DNA of 5,884 nucleotides from Oscillospiraceae bacterium (GCA_021205585.1 JAJPXI010000197.1:1-5884), one strand, 5' to 3'. Shown: positions 1 to 5,765, counted from the first letter of the stretch. Translations and numbers: made by a program. Notes: generated by a model not told the origin, from the letters alone.

Positions 1-48
1 AAAAGTGCAGGCATACTGTATGTATGTCAAACTTTTGCAACGCGCTTT

Positions 49-67
49 TGGCGGAAAAGTTCCGCCA
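49..67. promoter_or_regulatory. Palindrome upstream of the surface-protein promoter
   Basis: TGGCGGAA at 49-56 and TTCCGCCA at 60-67 are exact inverted repeats around a 3-base centre. The pairing extends one wobble and one normal pair outward. No T-run follows on either strand, so it is not an intrinsic terminator. It lies about 40 bp upstream of the -35 box at 106, where a regulator could bind. An 8-bp palindrome could arise by chance in a window this long, so the operator role is only a suggestion. Confidence 0.25.
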
Positions 68-105
68 GACGCCGCAGACGTATTTAATCAGTGCTTCCTT
101 AAGAC

Positions 106-135
106 TTGACAAAATCCGGCGGGGGGGGGTACAAT
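106..135 (+). promoter_or_regulatory. Sigma-A promoter with a nine-G spacer tract
   Basis: A perfect -35 box TTGACA lies at 106-111 and a -10 box TACAAT (5 of 6 matches) at 130-135, separated by 18 bp. Positions 121-129, directly before the -10 box, are nine consecutive G, the longest homopolymer seen in the window. Transcription should begin near 142, giving a leader of about 60 bases before the ATG at 201. The spacer is one base longer than the 17-bp optimum, so gain or loss of a G by slippage should change promoter strength. Confidence 0.85.
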
Positions 136-181
136 ACTTGTACGAAACTCCCGGCGAAAACCCGCCCCATGAGGGCGGAAC

Positions 182-189
182 AGAAAGGA
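182..189 (+). promoter_or_regulatory. Ribosome binding site fixing the start at 201
   Basis: AGAAAGGA ends 11 bases before the ATG at 201. This ATG is followed at once by a classical signal peptide, while the earlier in-frame ATG at 24 lies upstream of the promoter and encodes no recognisable domain. The start at 201 is therefore preferred. A small GC hairpin (CCGCCC 162-167 with GGGCGG 173-178) ends three bases before this site. Confidence 0.75.
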
Positions 190-200
190 CGAAAAATATT

Positions 201-2030
201 ATGAAACGAAACCCCAAACGAACCCTGCTGGCCTGGCTGCTGACGGCGGCCATGCTCCTGTCCCTGCTGCCCGCGGCGGCATTTGCCGCCTCCAGCGAGA
301 CGGAGGGAGTAGAATCTGCCGCAGCAGAACAGACGGAGGAACTCACCTCGGAAACCGTCTCCGGCCAGGGCTACCAGTTGGCCGACGATTCTGAAACCGC
401 TACCAGCGGCACCTGCGGCGACAACCTGACCTGGACTCTGGAGGACGGCGTTCTGACCATCTCCGGCACGGGGACAATGGATCAGTATACAGATGTCTAC
501 GATTCGGAAACAGAAACCTGGTCTACCTCAGCTCCCTGGGGAAGCGATACGGTCACCTCCGTGGTCGTCGAGGAAGGTGTGACCGGTATTGGCAGCTATG
601 CGTTCTATGACTGTGCCGACCTGGCCAGCGTGACCCTTCCGTCCAGCGTGACCACCATCGGAGACTGGGCCTTTACCGGCTGTACAGCCTTAACAGAGGT
701 CACCATTCCAGACGGTATTGAAACAATCGGGGAGCGGGCCTTCGGCAGTACGGGCCTGACCAGCGTGGTCATTCCAGACAGCGTGACCACCATCGAGCAG
801 GATGCGTTCTACGTCTGCACCAGCCTGACGGACGTGACCATCGGCAACGGCGTATTAACCATAGGCGGAGAGGCATTTGGCTATTGTACCAGTCTGAGTG
901 AAATTACATTTTTGGGGGACGTTCCTCAAGTCGATGAAACTTATATGTATTTGGGAATCGGCAGTAGCGAAGACGTAACAGCAGAATTTTCAGCATATGT
1001 GTTCGACAGAGTCACCGCCACGGCCTATTATCCGGCGGACAGCGCCAATTTCAGCGCTGAGAGTGTGAAAAATTATGGGGACGGCATTACCTGGGTGGCC
1101 TGTGGCGGCACCCACACCCACACCCACAGCTACACCGCCGCCTTTGCCTGGGCCGCCGACTGCAGCAGCGCCACCGCCACGCTGACCTGCGCCGGCGGAG
1201 ACGACACACAGACCGTCACCGCCACAGTCACCGGCCAGGTGACAAAAGCGGCCACCTGCACCGAAACCGGCACGATGGTGTACACTGCCACCGCCACCTA
1301 TGACGGCGTGACCTACGCCGAGGACCAAACCGTGACCATTTCCGCCACCGGCCACACCTGGGACGCAGGCACCGTTACCCTGGAGGCCACCCGATACACC
1401 GAGGGGATTATGACCTACACCTGCACCGTCTGCGGCGCGACCAAAACCAAGGCCATCGCCGTCCTGACTGGCTCTGACGCGGAATTCCTGTTCAGCGATG
1501 TGACCGGCACCTCCGACTACTACTATACGGCGGTCTATTGGGCCTATGACCGGGGCATTACCGCCGGCACCAGCACCACAACCTTCAGCCCCTCCTCCAG
1601 CTGCACCCGCGCCCAGTTCGTCACCTTCCTGTGGCGCATGGCCGGGGAACCGGAGCCGGAGAGCGCGGATAACCCCTTCACCGATGTGCCCTCCGACCAG
1701 TACTACTATGACGCGGTGTTGTGGGCCTATGAAAACAAAATCACCGCGGGAACCAGCACCACCACCTTCACCCCCAACCAGCCGGTCAACCGTGCCCAGG
1801 CGGTGACCTTCCTGTACCGCTACAAGGGCAGCCCGGCGGTGTCCGGCAGCAATTCCTTCACCGACGTGCCCTCCGGCCAGTATTACGCCGATGCCATCCA
1901 GTGGGCCGTGGCCAACGGCATCACCGCCGGTACCAGCGACACGAAGTTCAGCCCCTCCAGCGACTGCATCCGCACCCAGGCGGTCACCTTCCTCTACCGC
2001 TACGAGGTGGAACCTCTGACCACCGCCTGA
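201..2030 (+). CDS. Secreted leucine-rich repeat (BspA-like) protein with three SLH domains
   Basis: This is a 609-residue exported surface protein. Residues 1-29 form a signal peptide: basic KRNPKR, a hydrophobic core, and a predicted AFA cleavage site at 27-29. A Ser/Thr/Glu-rich stretch follows, then a conserved lead-in (about 70-117). Six BspA-type LRR_5 repeats of 22-23 residues begin near 118, 141, 164, 186, 209 and 232, with recurring TIG..AF..C cores. The linker at 300-423 is rich in Thr and contains an HTHTH run (305-309) and a CTVCG cysteine pair (408-412). Three SLH domains lie at about 430-480, 492-541 and 552-601. Their signature TRAE motif reads TRAQ, NRAQ and a degenerate IRTQ. 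SLH domains normally bind secondary cell-wall polymers, so the protein should be held non-covalently on the cell wall with its repeats exposed for adhesion or ligand binding; the ligand is unknown. No sortase motif is present. It is transcribed alone. Confidence 0.9.
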   Translation: MKRNPKRTLLAWLLTAAMLLSLLPAAAFAASSETEGVESAAAEQTEELTSETVSGQGYQLADDSETATSGTCGDNLTWTLEDGVLTISGTGTMDQYTDVYDSETETWSTSAPWGSDTVTSVVVEEGVTGIGSYAFYDCADLASVTLPSSVTTIGDWAFTGCTALTEVTIPDGIETIGERAFGSTGLTSVVIPDSVTTIEQDAFYVCTSLTDVTIGNGVLTIGGEAFGYCTSLSEITFLGDVPQVDETYMYLGIGSSEDVTAEFSAYVFDRVTATAYYPADSANFSAESVKNYGDGITWVACGGTHTHTHSYTAAFAWAADCSSATATLTCAGGDDTQTVTATVTGQVTKAATCTETGTMVYTATATYDGVTYAEDQTVTISATGHTWDAGTVTLEATRYTEGIMTYTCTVCGATKTKAIAVLTGSDAEFLFSDVTGTSDYYYTAVYWAYDRGITAGTSTTTFSPSSSCTRAQFVTFLWRMAGEPEPESADNPFTDVPSDQYYYDAVLWAYENKITAGTSTTTFTPNQPVNRAQAVTFLYRYKGSPAVSGSNSFTDVPSGQYYADAIQWAVANGITAGTSDTKFSPSSDCIRTQAVTFLYRYEVEPLTTA

Positions 2031-2050
2031 ACCTTTCCCATCCCTAACAG

Positions 2051-2093
2051 CAGCGGCCCCCCTGCCTTTGTCTGGCAGGGGGCCGCTGTCTTT
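2051..2093 (+). terminator. Intrinsic terminator of the surface-protein gene
   Basis: CAGCGG, a C-run and TGCC at 2051-2066 pair with 2074-2088, making a 15-bp GC-rich stem with one bulged C and a 7-base loop. TCTTT follows at 2089-2093. It starts 20 bases after the stop codon at 2030. The U-tract is short, but the stem is very stable. Confidence 0.8.
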
Positions 2094-2132
2094 CCGGCGC
2101 GGCGCGGAAATCAATTTTGAAATATGTGCTGT

Positions 2133-2256
2133 GTGGAGGAACCCCTCCACCGGCTTATCGTAAGCGTCAAATAAGCCCGCCTGGCTCCAAGGGGAGCGCT
2201 GCAGCAAACTGTGGCGCTCCCCTGCTGTTTGTCGGGAGCTGCCGCAGCGCACTGTG
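2133..2256. repeat. Cluster of hairpins and direct repeats in the intergenic region
   Basis: Three inverted repeats lie in tandem. GTGGAGG 2133-2139 pairs with CCTCCAC 2144-2150. GCTTA 2153-2157 pairs with TAAGC 2161-2165. The 10-base arms 2190-2199 (AGGGGAGCGC) and 2214-2223 are exact, and their stem can continue inward through wobbles and CAG/CTG. The segment 2192-2213 (GGGAGC to ACTGTG) recurs imperfectly at 2234-2256. The ACCCCTCCACCG and CTCCAAGGGGAGC wording resembles dispersed intergenic repeats of Oscillospiraceae genomes, from memory and unchecked. Open frames here on the minus strand are low-complexity and have no supporting features. Confidence 0.45.
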
Positions 2257-2278
2257 AATCCTGCACTTTTTGCGCGGG

Positions 2279-2341
2279 GCTGTGCCTATTGGCCATCGCC
2301 TCCTGCATTTGCGCGAAAGAGGAATTGGCCATTCACACAGC
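2279..2341. other. Long imperfect hairpin in the intergenic region
   Basis: GCTGTG 2279-2284 can pair with CACAGC 2336-2341, TGGCCA 2290-2295 with TGGCCA 2326-2331, and CCTC 2299-2302 with GAGG 2319-2322, nesting into one 63-base stem with internal loops. ATTGGCCAT also occurs as an exact direct repeat at 2288-2296 and 2324-2332. It may belong to the same structured element as the preceding cluster. Nothing else was recognised in the gap up to the DUF1540 leader. Confidence 0.3.
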
Positions 2342-2427
2342 GCTTCAACGCCTTCTTTCGCCGCAAAATTTCTCGCCATCCGCTCTTGTCATAGTGATGA
2401 GAGGTTCCCTGTTGAAAGTGCGGATAT

Positions 2428-2512
2428 TTTCTCCTGATTTTGTCCATACTAACGCTGTCTCCACGTCTGCGCGGGGAGACAGAAAACCCCGGCATTTCAA
2501 AATCAGGAGGAA
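2428..2512 (+). promoter_or_regulatory. Leader structure that would sequester the DUF1540 Shine-Dalgarno
   Basis: CTCCTGATTTTG at 2431-2442 is the exact reverse complement of CAAAATCAGGAG at 2498-2509. With a G-U pair and two A-U pairs the stem reaches 15 bp (2428-2442 with 2498-2512). The right arm contains the AGGAGG ribosome binding site (2505-2510), 8 bases before the ATG at 2519, so the folded RNA would hide it. An inner hairpin (CTGTCTCC 2455-2462 with GGAGACAG 2475-2482) sits inside the loop. This layout fits a translational riboswitch or RNA thermosensor, but no known family was recognised. It works at RNA level only if transcription starts upstream of 2428. A weak extended -10 candidate (TGT then CATAGT, 2387-2395) is the best one seen. 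Confidence 0.55.
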
Positions 2513-2518
2513 TCGACC

Positions 2519-2707
2519 ATGGAACACAAAACCGCCAACCCCAGCATTGAGTGCACCGTCAGCAGCTGCGCCTACCACTGCAGCGACAGGCAGTACTGCT
2601 CCCTGGACGCCATCAAGGTGGGCTGCCAGGAGAGCAACGTGGGCTCCTGCGACTGTACCGAGTGCGCTTCCTTCCGCCTGGGCGACCACGGCACCTGCTG
2701 CAAGTAA
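2519..2707 (+). CDS. Small cysteine-rich DUF1540 protein
   Basis: This 62-residue protein matches the DUF1540 pattern: a first half with CTVSSCAYH (12-20) and C21/C27, the AIKVG segment (31-35), and the TECASF end motif (47-52). DUF1540 proteins are small, widespread in Clostridia and Bacilli, and have no established function. Ten of the 62 residues are cysteine (12, 17, 21, 27, 36, 44, 46, 49, 60, 61), more than the usual core, including a CC pair next to the C-terminal lysine. Metal binding or a redox role is a reasonable inference only. There is no signal peptide or membrane segment, so it is probably cytoplasmic. It starts after a strong AGGAGG site with 8-base spacing and stands alone between its structured leader and its own terminator. 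The gene downstream is convergent. Confidence 0.88.
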   Translation: MEHKTANPSIECTVSSCAYHCSDRQYCSLDAIKVGCQESNVGSCDCTECASFRLGDHGTCCK

Positions 2708-2722
2708 GCAAGCCCTTTCCCC

Positions 2723-2764
2723 AATCAAGCCGGGCCGCCCGTCCAGGGCGCCCCGGCTTGATTT
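2723..2764 (+). terminator. Intrinsic terminator of the DUF1540 gene
   Basis: AATCAAGCCGGG at 2723-2734 pairs with 2752-2763. After one C-C mismatch, an inner CGCCC 2736-2740 pairs with GGGCG 2746-2750 around a GTCCA loop. A short TTT overlaps and follows the stem at 2762-2764. It starts 15 bases after the stop codon. Confidence 0.75.
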
Positions 2765-2767
2765 GTC

Positions 2768-2809
2768 AAAAGGCGGGCCCTTCCCGGCAACGGCGGGGGA
2801 CAGCCCGCC
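2768..2809 (-). terminator. Likely terminator of the HAD phosphatase gene
   Basis: On the minus strand, GGCGGGC (2809-2803) pairs with GCCCGCC (2778-2772), followed by TTTT (2771-2768). The 24-base interior can pair further (TCCC with GGGA). Between this and the stop codon lies a second inverted repeat, GCGGCG 2810-2815 and CGCCGC 2824-2829, whose loop is almost entirely A on the minus strand. It stands back to back with the DUF1540 terminator, as expected between convergent genes. Confidence 0.5.
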
Positions 2810-2841
2810 GCGGCGTTTTTTTCCGCCGCAGGCGCATCGAG

Positions 2842-3513
2842 TCAGTGTTTCCCCAAAACTGCGGTATGCTCCAGCCAATCCCGCAGGCCGGGCAGGTCGG
2901 GGGCGACGCAGACGTGGGGAAACGCCTCGAAGGCGGCGGCGGGGGTGGTGCCGTTGAGGACGGCGCAAAAGGGCAGATGTGCGGCCTGGGCGGCCTGGGC
3001 GTCAAGGGCGGTGTCGCCGCAGTAGAGGGCCTGCTCCGGCCCCAGGCCCAGCTGCTCCAGGGCGAGCAGCAGCCCCTCCGGGTCGGGCTTGGCCCGGCGC
3101 ACGTCCTGGGCCCCCACGATCAGGGCCAGCTTCTCCCGCAGGCCCTGGCGCAGAAAAATCTGCTCCAGCACGTCCCGGCTCTTGGTGCTGACCACTCCGC
3201 AGGGGATATTCCGCCCGGCCAGCCAGGTCAGCAGCTCCGCCGCGCCGGGGAGCAGCCGGGTGTCCCTGGCCATGATGGGCACCGAGTGGGCACGGAATCG
3301 GCGGTAAAATTCCTCCCGCCGCTGCTCCCGGCTGTCCCCGGTGACCATGGTGTACGCGTCCTGGAGGGTGTGGCCGATGGTCAGGCGCACGGCCTGCCGT
3401 TCCGGGGCGGGCCAGCCCATTTCCCCCAGGGCCGCGGTGAAGGAGGACACAATCGGCTCGGTGGAGTCCCCCAGGGTATAGTCAAAGTCAAATAAAATCG
3501 CCTGATCGTTCAT
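2842..3513 (-). CDS. HAD-superfamily phosphatase (phosphoglycolate phosphatase-like)
   Basis: This 223-residue protein has all four HAD motifs in order. Motif I is DFDYTL with nucleophile D9 and acid/base D11. Motif II is VVSTK (S109). Motif III is K142 in AKPDPEG. Motif IV is GDTALD with D167 and D171 for Mg2+. The region between about residues 16 and 85 fits a helical C1 cap, as in Gph/PGMB-type phosphatases, and the length is typical for them. These enzymes hydrolyse small phosphate monoesters through an aspartyl-phosphate; the substrate here cannot be told from sequence. It is cytoplasmic, with no signal peptide. The ATG at 3513 follows AGGAG with a short spacer of about 4 bases. It lies 70 bases downstream of the BKACE gene, with a hairpin between them and no obvious promoter of its own, so it may rely on read-through. 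Confidence 0.88.
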   Translation of the reverse strand: MNDQAILFDFDYTLGDSTEPIVSSFTAALGEMGWPAPERQAVRLTIGHTLQDAYTMVTGDSREQRREEFYRRFRAHSVPIMARDTRLLPGAAELLTWLAGRNIPCGVVSTKSRDVLEQIFLRQGLREKLALIVGAQDVRRAKPDPEGLLLALEQLGLGPEQALYCGDTALDAQAAQAAHLPFCAVLNGTTPAAAFEAFPHVCVAPDLPGLRDWLEHTAVLGKH

Positions 3514-3528
3514 AACGCTCCTATATGG

Positions 3529-3560
3529 AAAGGGCTGCCGCAGTCTCGCGGCAGCCCTTT
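3529..3560 (-). terminator. Hairpin terminator between the BKACE gene and the HAD gene
   Basis: AAAGGGCTGCCGC at 3529-3541 and its exact reverse complement at 3548-3560 form a 13-bp stem with a 6-base loop. The structure is symmetric and could work in either direction. On the minus strand it lies 23 bases past the BKACE stop and only 8 bases before the HAD ribosome binding site. The only U residues are paired in the stem, so termination is probably partial, allowing lower-level expression of the HAD gene. Confidence 0.6.
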
Positions 3561-3583
3561 GGTTGTAATGGAATGGGGAAAAA

Positions 3584-4432
3584 TCAGATTTTCACGTGCT
3601 GGGTCAGGCCCAGGATCTCACGGGTGTCGGCAGCAGTGGCAATCTCGCGGCCGGCCATCTCGCTGAGCTTGACAGCGCGCTCGACCAGCTGCGCGTTGGT
3701 GGCCAGAACGCCGCGCTCGTAGTAGATGTTGTCCTCCAGGCCTACGCGCAGACCGTCGGCCCCGTTGGCCAGGCCCAGCAGCAGGCAGGGCAGGTGGGAG
3801 CGGCCGATGCCGGTGATGGACCAGGTGGAGCCGGGCAGCATCTTGGGCAGCAGGTAGTTCAGGGAGTCCATGTTGCCGGGCATGGCGCCGGTGACGCCCA
3901 GGACGAACTGATAGTGGACGGGCTGCTGCAGCGCGCCGATTTTTACATAATGCTCCACGGACTGCATATGGCCGCCGTCAAAGACCTCGATTTCGGGCTT
4001 AATCTGGTTCTCAATGGCCAGCTTGCCCAGGCGCTCCAGGAACTGGGGAGTGTTCAGGAACACATAGCTGTTGGCCCAGTTCAGGGTGCCGGGGTCGTAG
4101 GAGCACATTTCGGGCTTGCAGATGGGCAGATGGGCCAGGCGCAGATCCTCGGAGAACTTGGAGCCGGAGCTGGTCAGGTTGATAACGCAGTCCAGGTTGT
4201 TCTTGGCCAGGGCCTCGCGGACCTTGTCGCAGGTCTCGATGAAGGTCTCGGTGGCCATGGAGTTGTTGCCCTCGGCGTCCCGGACGTGGATATGGACGAT
4301 GGAGGCGCCGGCCTTGACCACGTTGACGGTGTCGGCGGCGATCTCGTCGGGGGTGATGGGGACGTGGGGGGTCTGCTTCCTGGTGGTGCCGGCGCCGCAC
4401 AGGCAGCATTGAATCATCAGTTTCTTGCCCAT
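3584..4432 (-). CDS. 3-keto-5-aminohexanoate cleavage enzyme family (BKACE, DUF849)
   Basis: This 282-residue TIM-barrel enzyme is close to the usual family length. BKACE enzymes condense a beta-keto acid with acetyl-CoA and release acetoacetate plus an acyl-CoA; the founding member Kce acts in lysine fermentation. Visible family features are VHIHVRD with Zn2+ ligands H47 and H49, KPEM (106-109), PEIEVFD (146-152), and GLRVGLEDN carrying the equivalents of Kce R226, E230 and D231 (R229, E233, D234). Two expected features are changed. The N-terminal CGAE-type motif reads CGAG, so the glutamate (E14 in Kce) that binds the substrate amine is glycine (G15). The STGG loop reads TSSG (87-90). The fold and catalytic metal site are therefore secure, but the substrate is probably not 3-keto-5-aminohexanoate. 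Translation starts at ATG 4432 after AAAGGAG with an 11-base spacer. It lies 79 bases downstream of the thiolase gene, in the same direction. Confidence 0.92.
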   Translation of the reverse strand: MGKKLMIQCCLCGAGTTRKQTPHVPITPDEIAADTVNVVKAGASIVHIHVRDAEGNNSMATETFIETCDKVREALAKNNLDCVINLTSSGSKFSEDLRLAHLPICKPEMCSYDPGTLNWANSYVFLNTPQFLERLGKLAIENQIKPEIEVFDGGHMQSVEHYVKIGALQQPVHYQFVLGVTGAMPGNMDSLNYLLPKMLPGSTWSITGIGRSHLPCLLLGLANGADGLRVGLEDNIYYERGVLATNAQLVERAVKLSEMAGREIATAADTREILGLTQHVKI

Positions 4433-4465
4433 AATAGTTCAGTCTCCTTTAGAATAGTATAAGGT

Positions 4466-4491
4466 TTTTATTCGCAGGCCGCCGCGCGGCC
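4466..4491 (-). other. Intercistronic hairpin between the thiolase and BKACE genes
   Basis: GGCCGC 4477-4482 and GCGGCC 4486-4491 form a 6-bp all-GC stem with a 3-base loop, followed on the minus strand by TGCGAATAAAA. The same wording (GGCGGC, YTGC, then AATAAAA) recurs before the thiolase gene at 5792-5808. No long U-run follows, so it is more likely an RNA processing or stability element than a terminator. Confidence 0.4.
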
Positions 4492-4511
4492 AATGGAATA
4501 CGGAAGGGAAC

Positions 4512-5765
4512 TCAGTCGTACAGCTCGACCACGCAGGCCTGGCCCATGCCGCCGGCGATGCACAGGGTGGCAAGGCCGTACTTCACGCCGCGCTTTTTCA
4601 TCTCGTGCACCAGGGTGACGATGATGCGGCAGCCGGAGGAGCCGATGGGGTGGCCCAGGGCGATGGCCCCGCCGTTGACGTTGATGATGTCCATCTTGTC
4701 CTCCCAGCCCAGCTGGCGGATGCAGCCCAGGGATTGGGCGGCGAAGGCCTCGTTGAGCTCGATCAGGCCCATGTCGTCCACGGTCAGCCCGGCGTTGGCC
4801 AGGGCCTTGGGGGCGGCCTGGACGGGGCCAAGGCCCATCAGGCGGGGGTCTACGGCCCCGTTGCCGAAGCCGCGCAGGCGGGCCATGGGCTTCAGGCCCA
4901 GTTCCTTGGCCCGCTCCTCGCTCATCAGCAGCACGGCGGAGGCCCCGTCGTTGCGCCCGGAGGAGGAGCCGGCGGTCACGGTGCCGGTCAGCTCCTTGGA
5001 GGGGTAGACACGGCCCTTCTCGTCCTTGCGGATGTTGAAGCAGGGCTTGAGCTTGGCCATCTTTTCCTCGTTGGTGGTGCGGTTGGGGAACTCGTCGTCG
5101 GCGAAGACGATGGGGTCCTTTTTGCGGCCCTGGGGGACGGTCAGGGGGATGATCTCGTCCTTGAACCGGCCGGAGTCCACGGCGGCGATGGCCTTGCGCT
5201 GGGAGTCCAGGGAGAAGGCATCCTGATCCTCCCGGCTGATGCCCAGGGTCTGGGCGATGTTCTCGGCGGTGGCGCCCATGGAGAAGGAGCCGTACACGTC
5301 CTGGGGCTGGCTGGTCAGCTGGGCCTCGGTCAGAGCGTCCACCAGATCCACGTTGCCGGTGCCCACGCCCCAGCGGGCGTTGCGCAGGTAGTGGATGGCG
5401 TTGGTCATGGACTCGGTGCCCCCGGCGATGACAATGTCGTTGGTGCCAGCCATGATGCTGTAGGCGCCGTTCTGCACGGCGGTCATGGCGGAGGCGCAGG
5501 CCCGCATGACGGTGTAGGCGGGCACGCTGTCGGGAATCCCGGCCTCCAGGGCGGACACCCGGGCCACGTTGGACTCCTCGGAGGACTGGCGGCACTGGCC
5601 CAGGATGACCTCGGTGACCAGGGCGGGATCCAGCCCGGTGCGCTCCAGCAGGCCCTTAATCACGGCGGTGGCCAAATCGTGGGCCTTCAGGGGCTTCAGG
5701 CTGCCCCCGAACCGGCCCACCGCGGTGCGGCAGGCGTCTACGATAACGACGTCTCTCAATTCCAT
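4512..5765 (-). CDS. Acetyl-CoA C-acetyltransferase (thiolase family)
   Basis: This 417-residue thiolase resembles ThlA/AtoB enzymes, which interconvert two acetyl-CoA and acetoacetyl-CoA. The catalytic set is complete: nucleophile C90 in MRACAS, N338 in NEAFA, H372 in GGAIALGHPIG, and C402 in the C-terminal CIAGGMG motif. GGTESM (115-120) and VTAGSSSG (263-270) are also family marks. It is about 25 residues longer than typical 390-395-residue members, mostly around 205-262, between the conserved DPIV segment and VTAG. Small departures are Ala for the usual Gly after CAS, and CIAGG for CIGGG. Chain length preference cannot be decided from sequence. With the BKACE gene next to it, the likely role is splitting acetoacetyl-CoA to acetyl-CoA, or the reverse for butyrate formation. 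ATG 5765 follows AAGGAG (5780-5775) with a 9-base spacer. Confidence 0.95.
   Translation of the reverse strand: MELRDVVIVDACRTAVGRFGGSLKPLKAHDLATAVIKGLLERTGLDPALVTEVILGQCRQSSEESNVARVSALEAGIPDSVPAYTVMRACASAMTAVQNGAYSIMAGTNDIVIAGGTESMTNAIHYLRNARWGVGTGNVDLVDALTEAQLTSQPQDVYGSFSMGATAENIAQTLGISREDQDAFSLDSQRKAIAAVDSGRFKDEIIPLTVPQGRKKDPIVFADDEFPNRTTNEEKMAKLKPCFNIRKDEKGRVYPSKELTGTVTAGSSSGRNDGASAVLLMSEERAKELGLKPMARLRGFGNGAVDPRLMGLGPVQAAPKALANAGLTVDDMGLIELNEAFAAQSLGCIRQLGWEDKMDIINVNGGAIALGHPIGSSGCRIIVTLVHEMKKRGVKYGLATLCIAGGMGQACVVELYD

Noticed and set aside
1..11. AAAAGTGCAGG at the window start matching the reverse complement of 2260-2270
   Set aside because: Several 11-base matches are expected by chance when a sequence this long is compared with itself, and the similarity does not extend.
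24..200. Extension of the surface-protein frame upstream to an ATG at 24
   Set aside because: The promoter lies at 106-135, downstream of that ATG, and the extra 59 residues show no domain. The signal peptide and ribosome binding site support the ATG at 201.
169..204. Possible 11-codon upstream ORF whose TGA overlaps the surface-protein ATG
   Set aside because: It has no ribosome binding site of its own and its ATG sits in the loop of the leader hairpin; short overlaps like this occur by chance.
2111..2495. Small minus-strand open frames of about 70 codons
   Set aside because: They overlap each other in different frames across hairpins and repeats, and their products are low-complexity with no recognisable domain.
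2114..2503. 10-bp inverted repeat (ATTTTGAAAT / ATTTCAAAAT) as ends of a 390-bp MITE
   Set aside because: An AT-rich 10-bp match at this distance is expected by chance in a window this size, and no target-site duplication was seen flanking it.
4456..4461. TATACT on the minus strand as a separate -10 box for the BKACE gene
   Set aside because: No -35-like sequence lies at the right distance, since that position falls in the GC hairpin, and no extended -10 is present.
3596..4462. Long plus-strand open frame opposite the BKACE gene
   Set aside because: It has the same low-complexity shadow composition and no ribosome binding site, while the minus strand carries a complete conserved enzyme.
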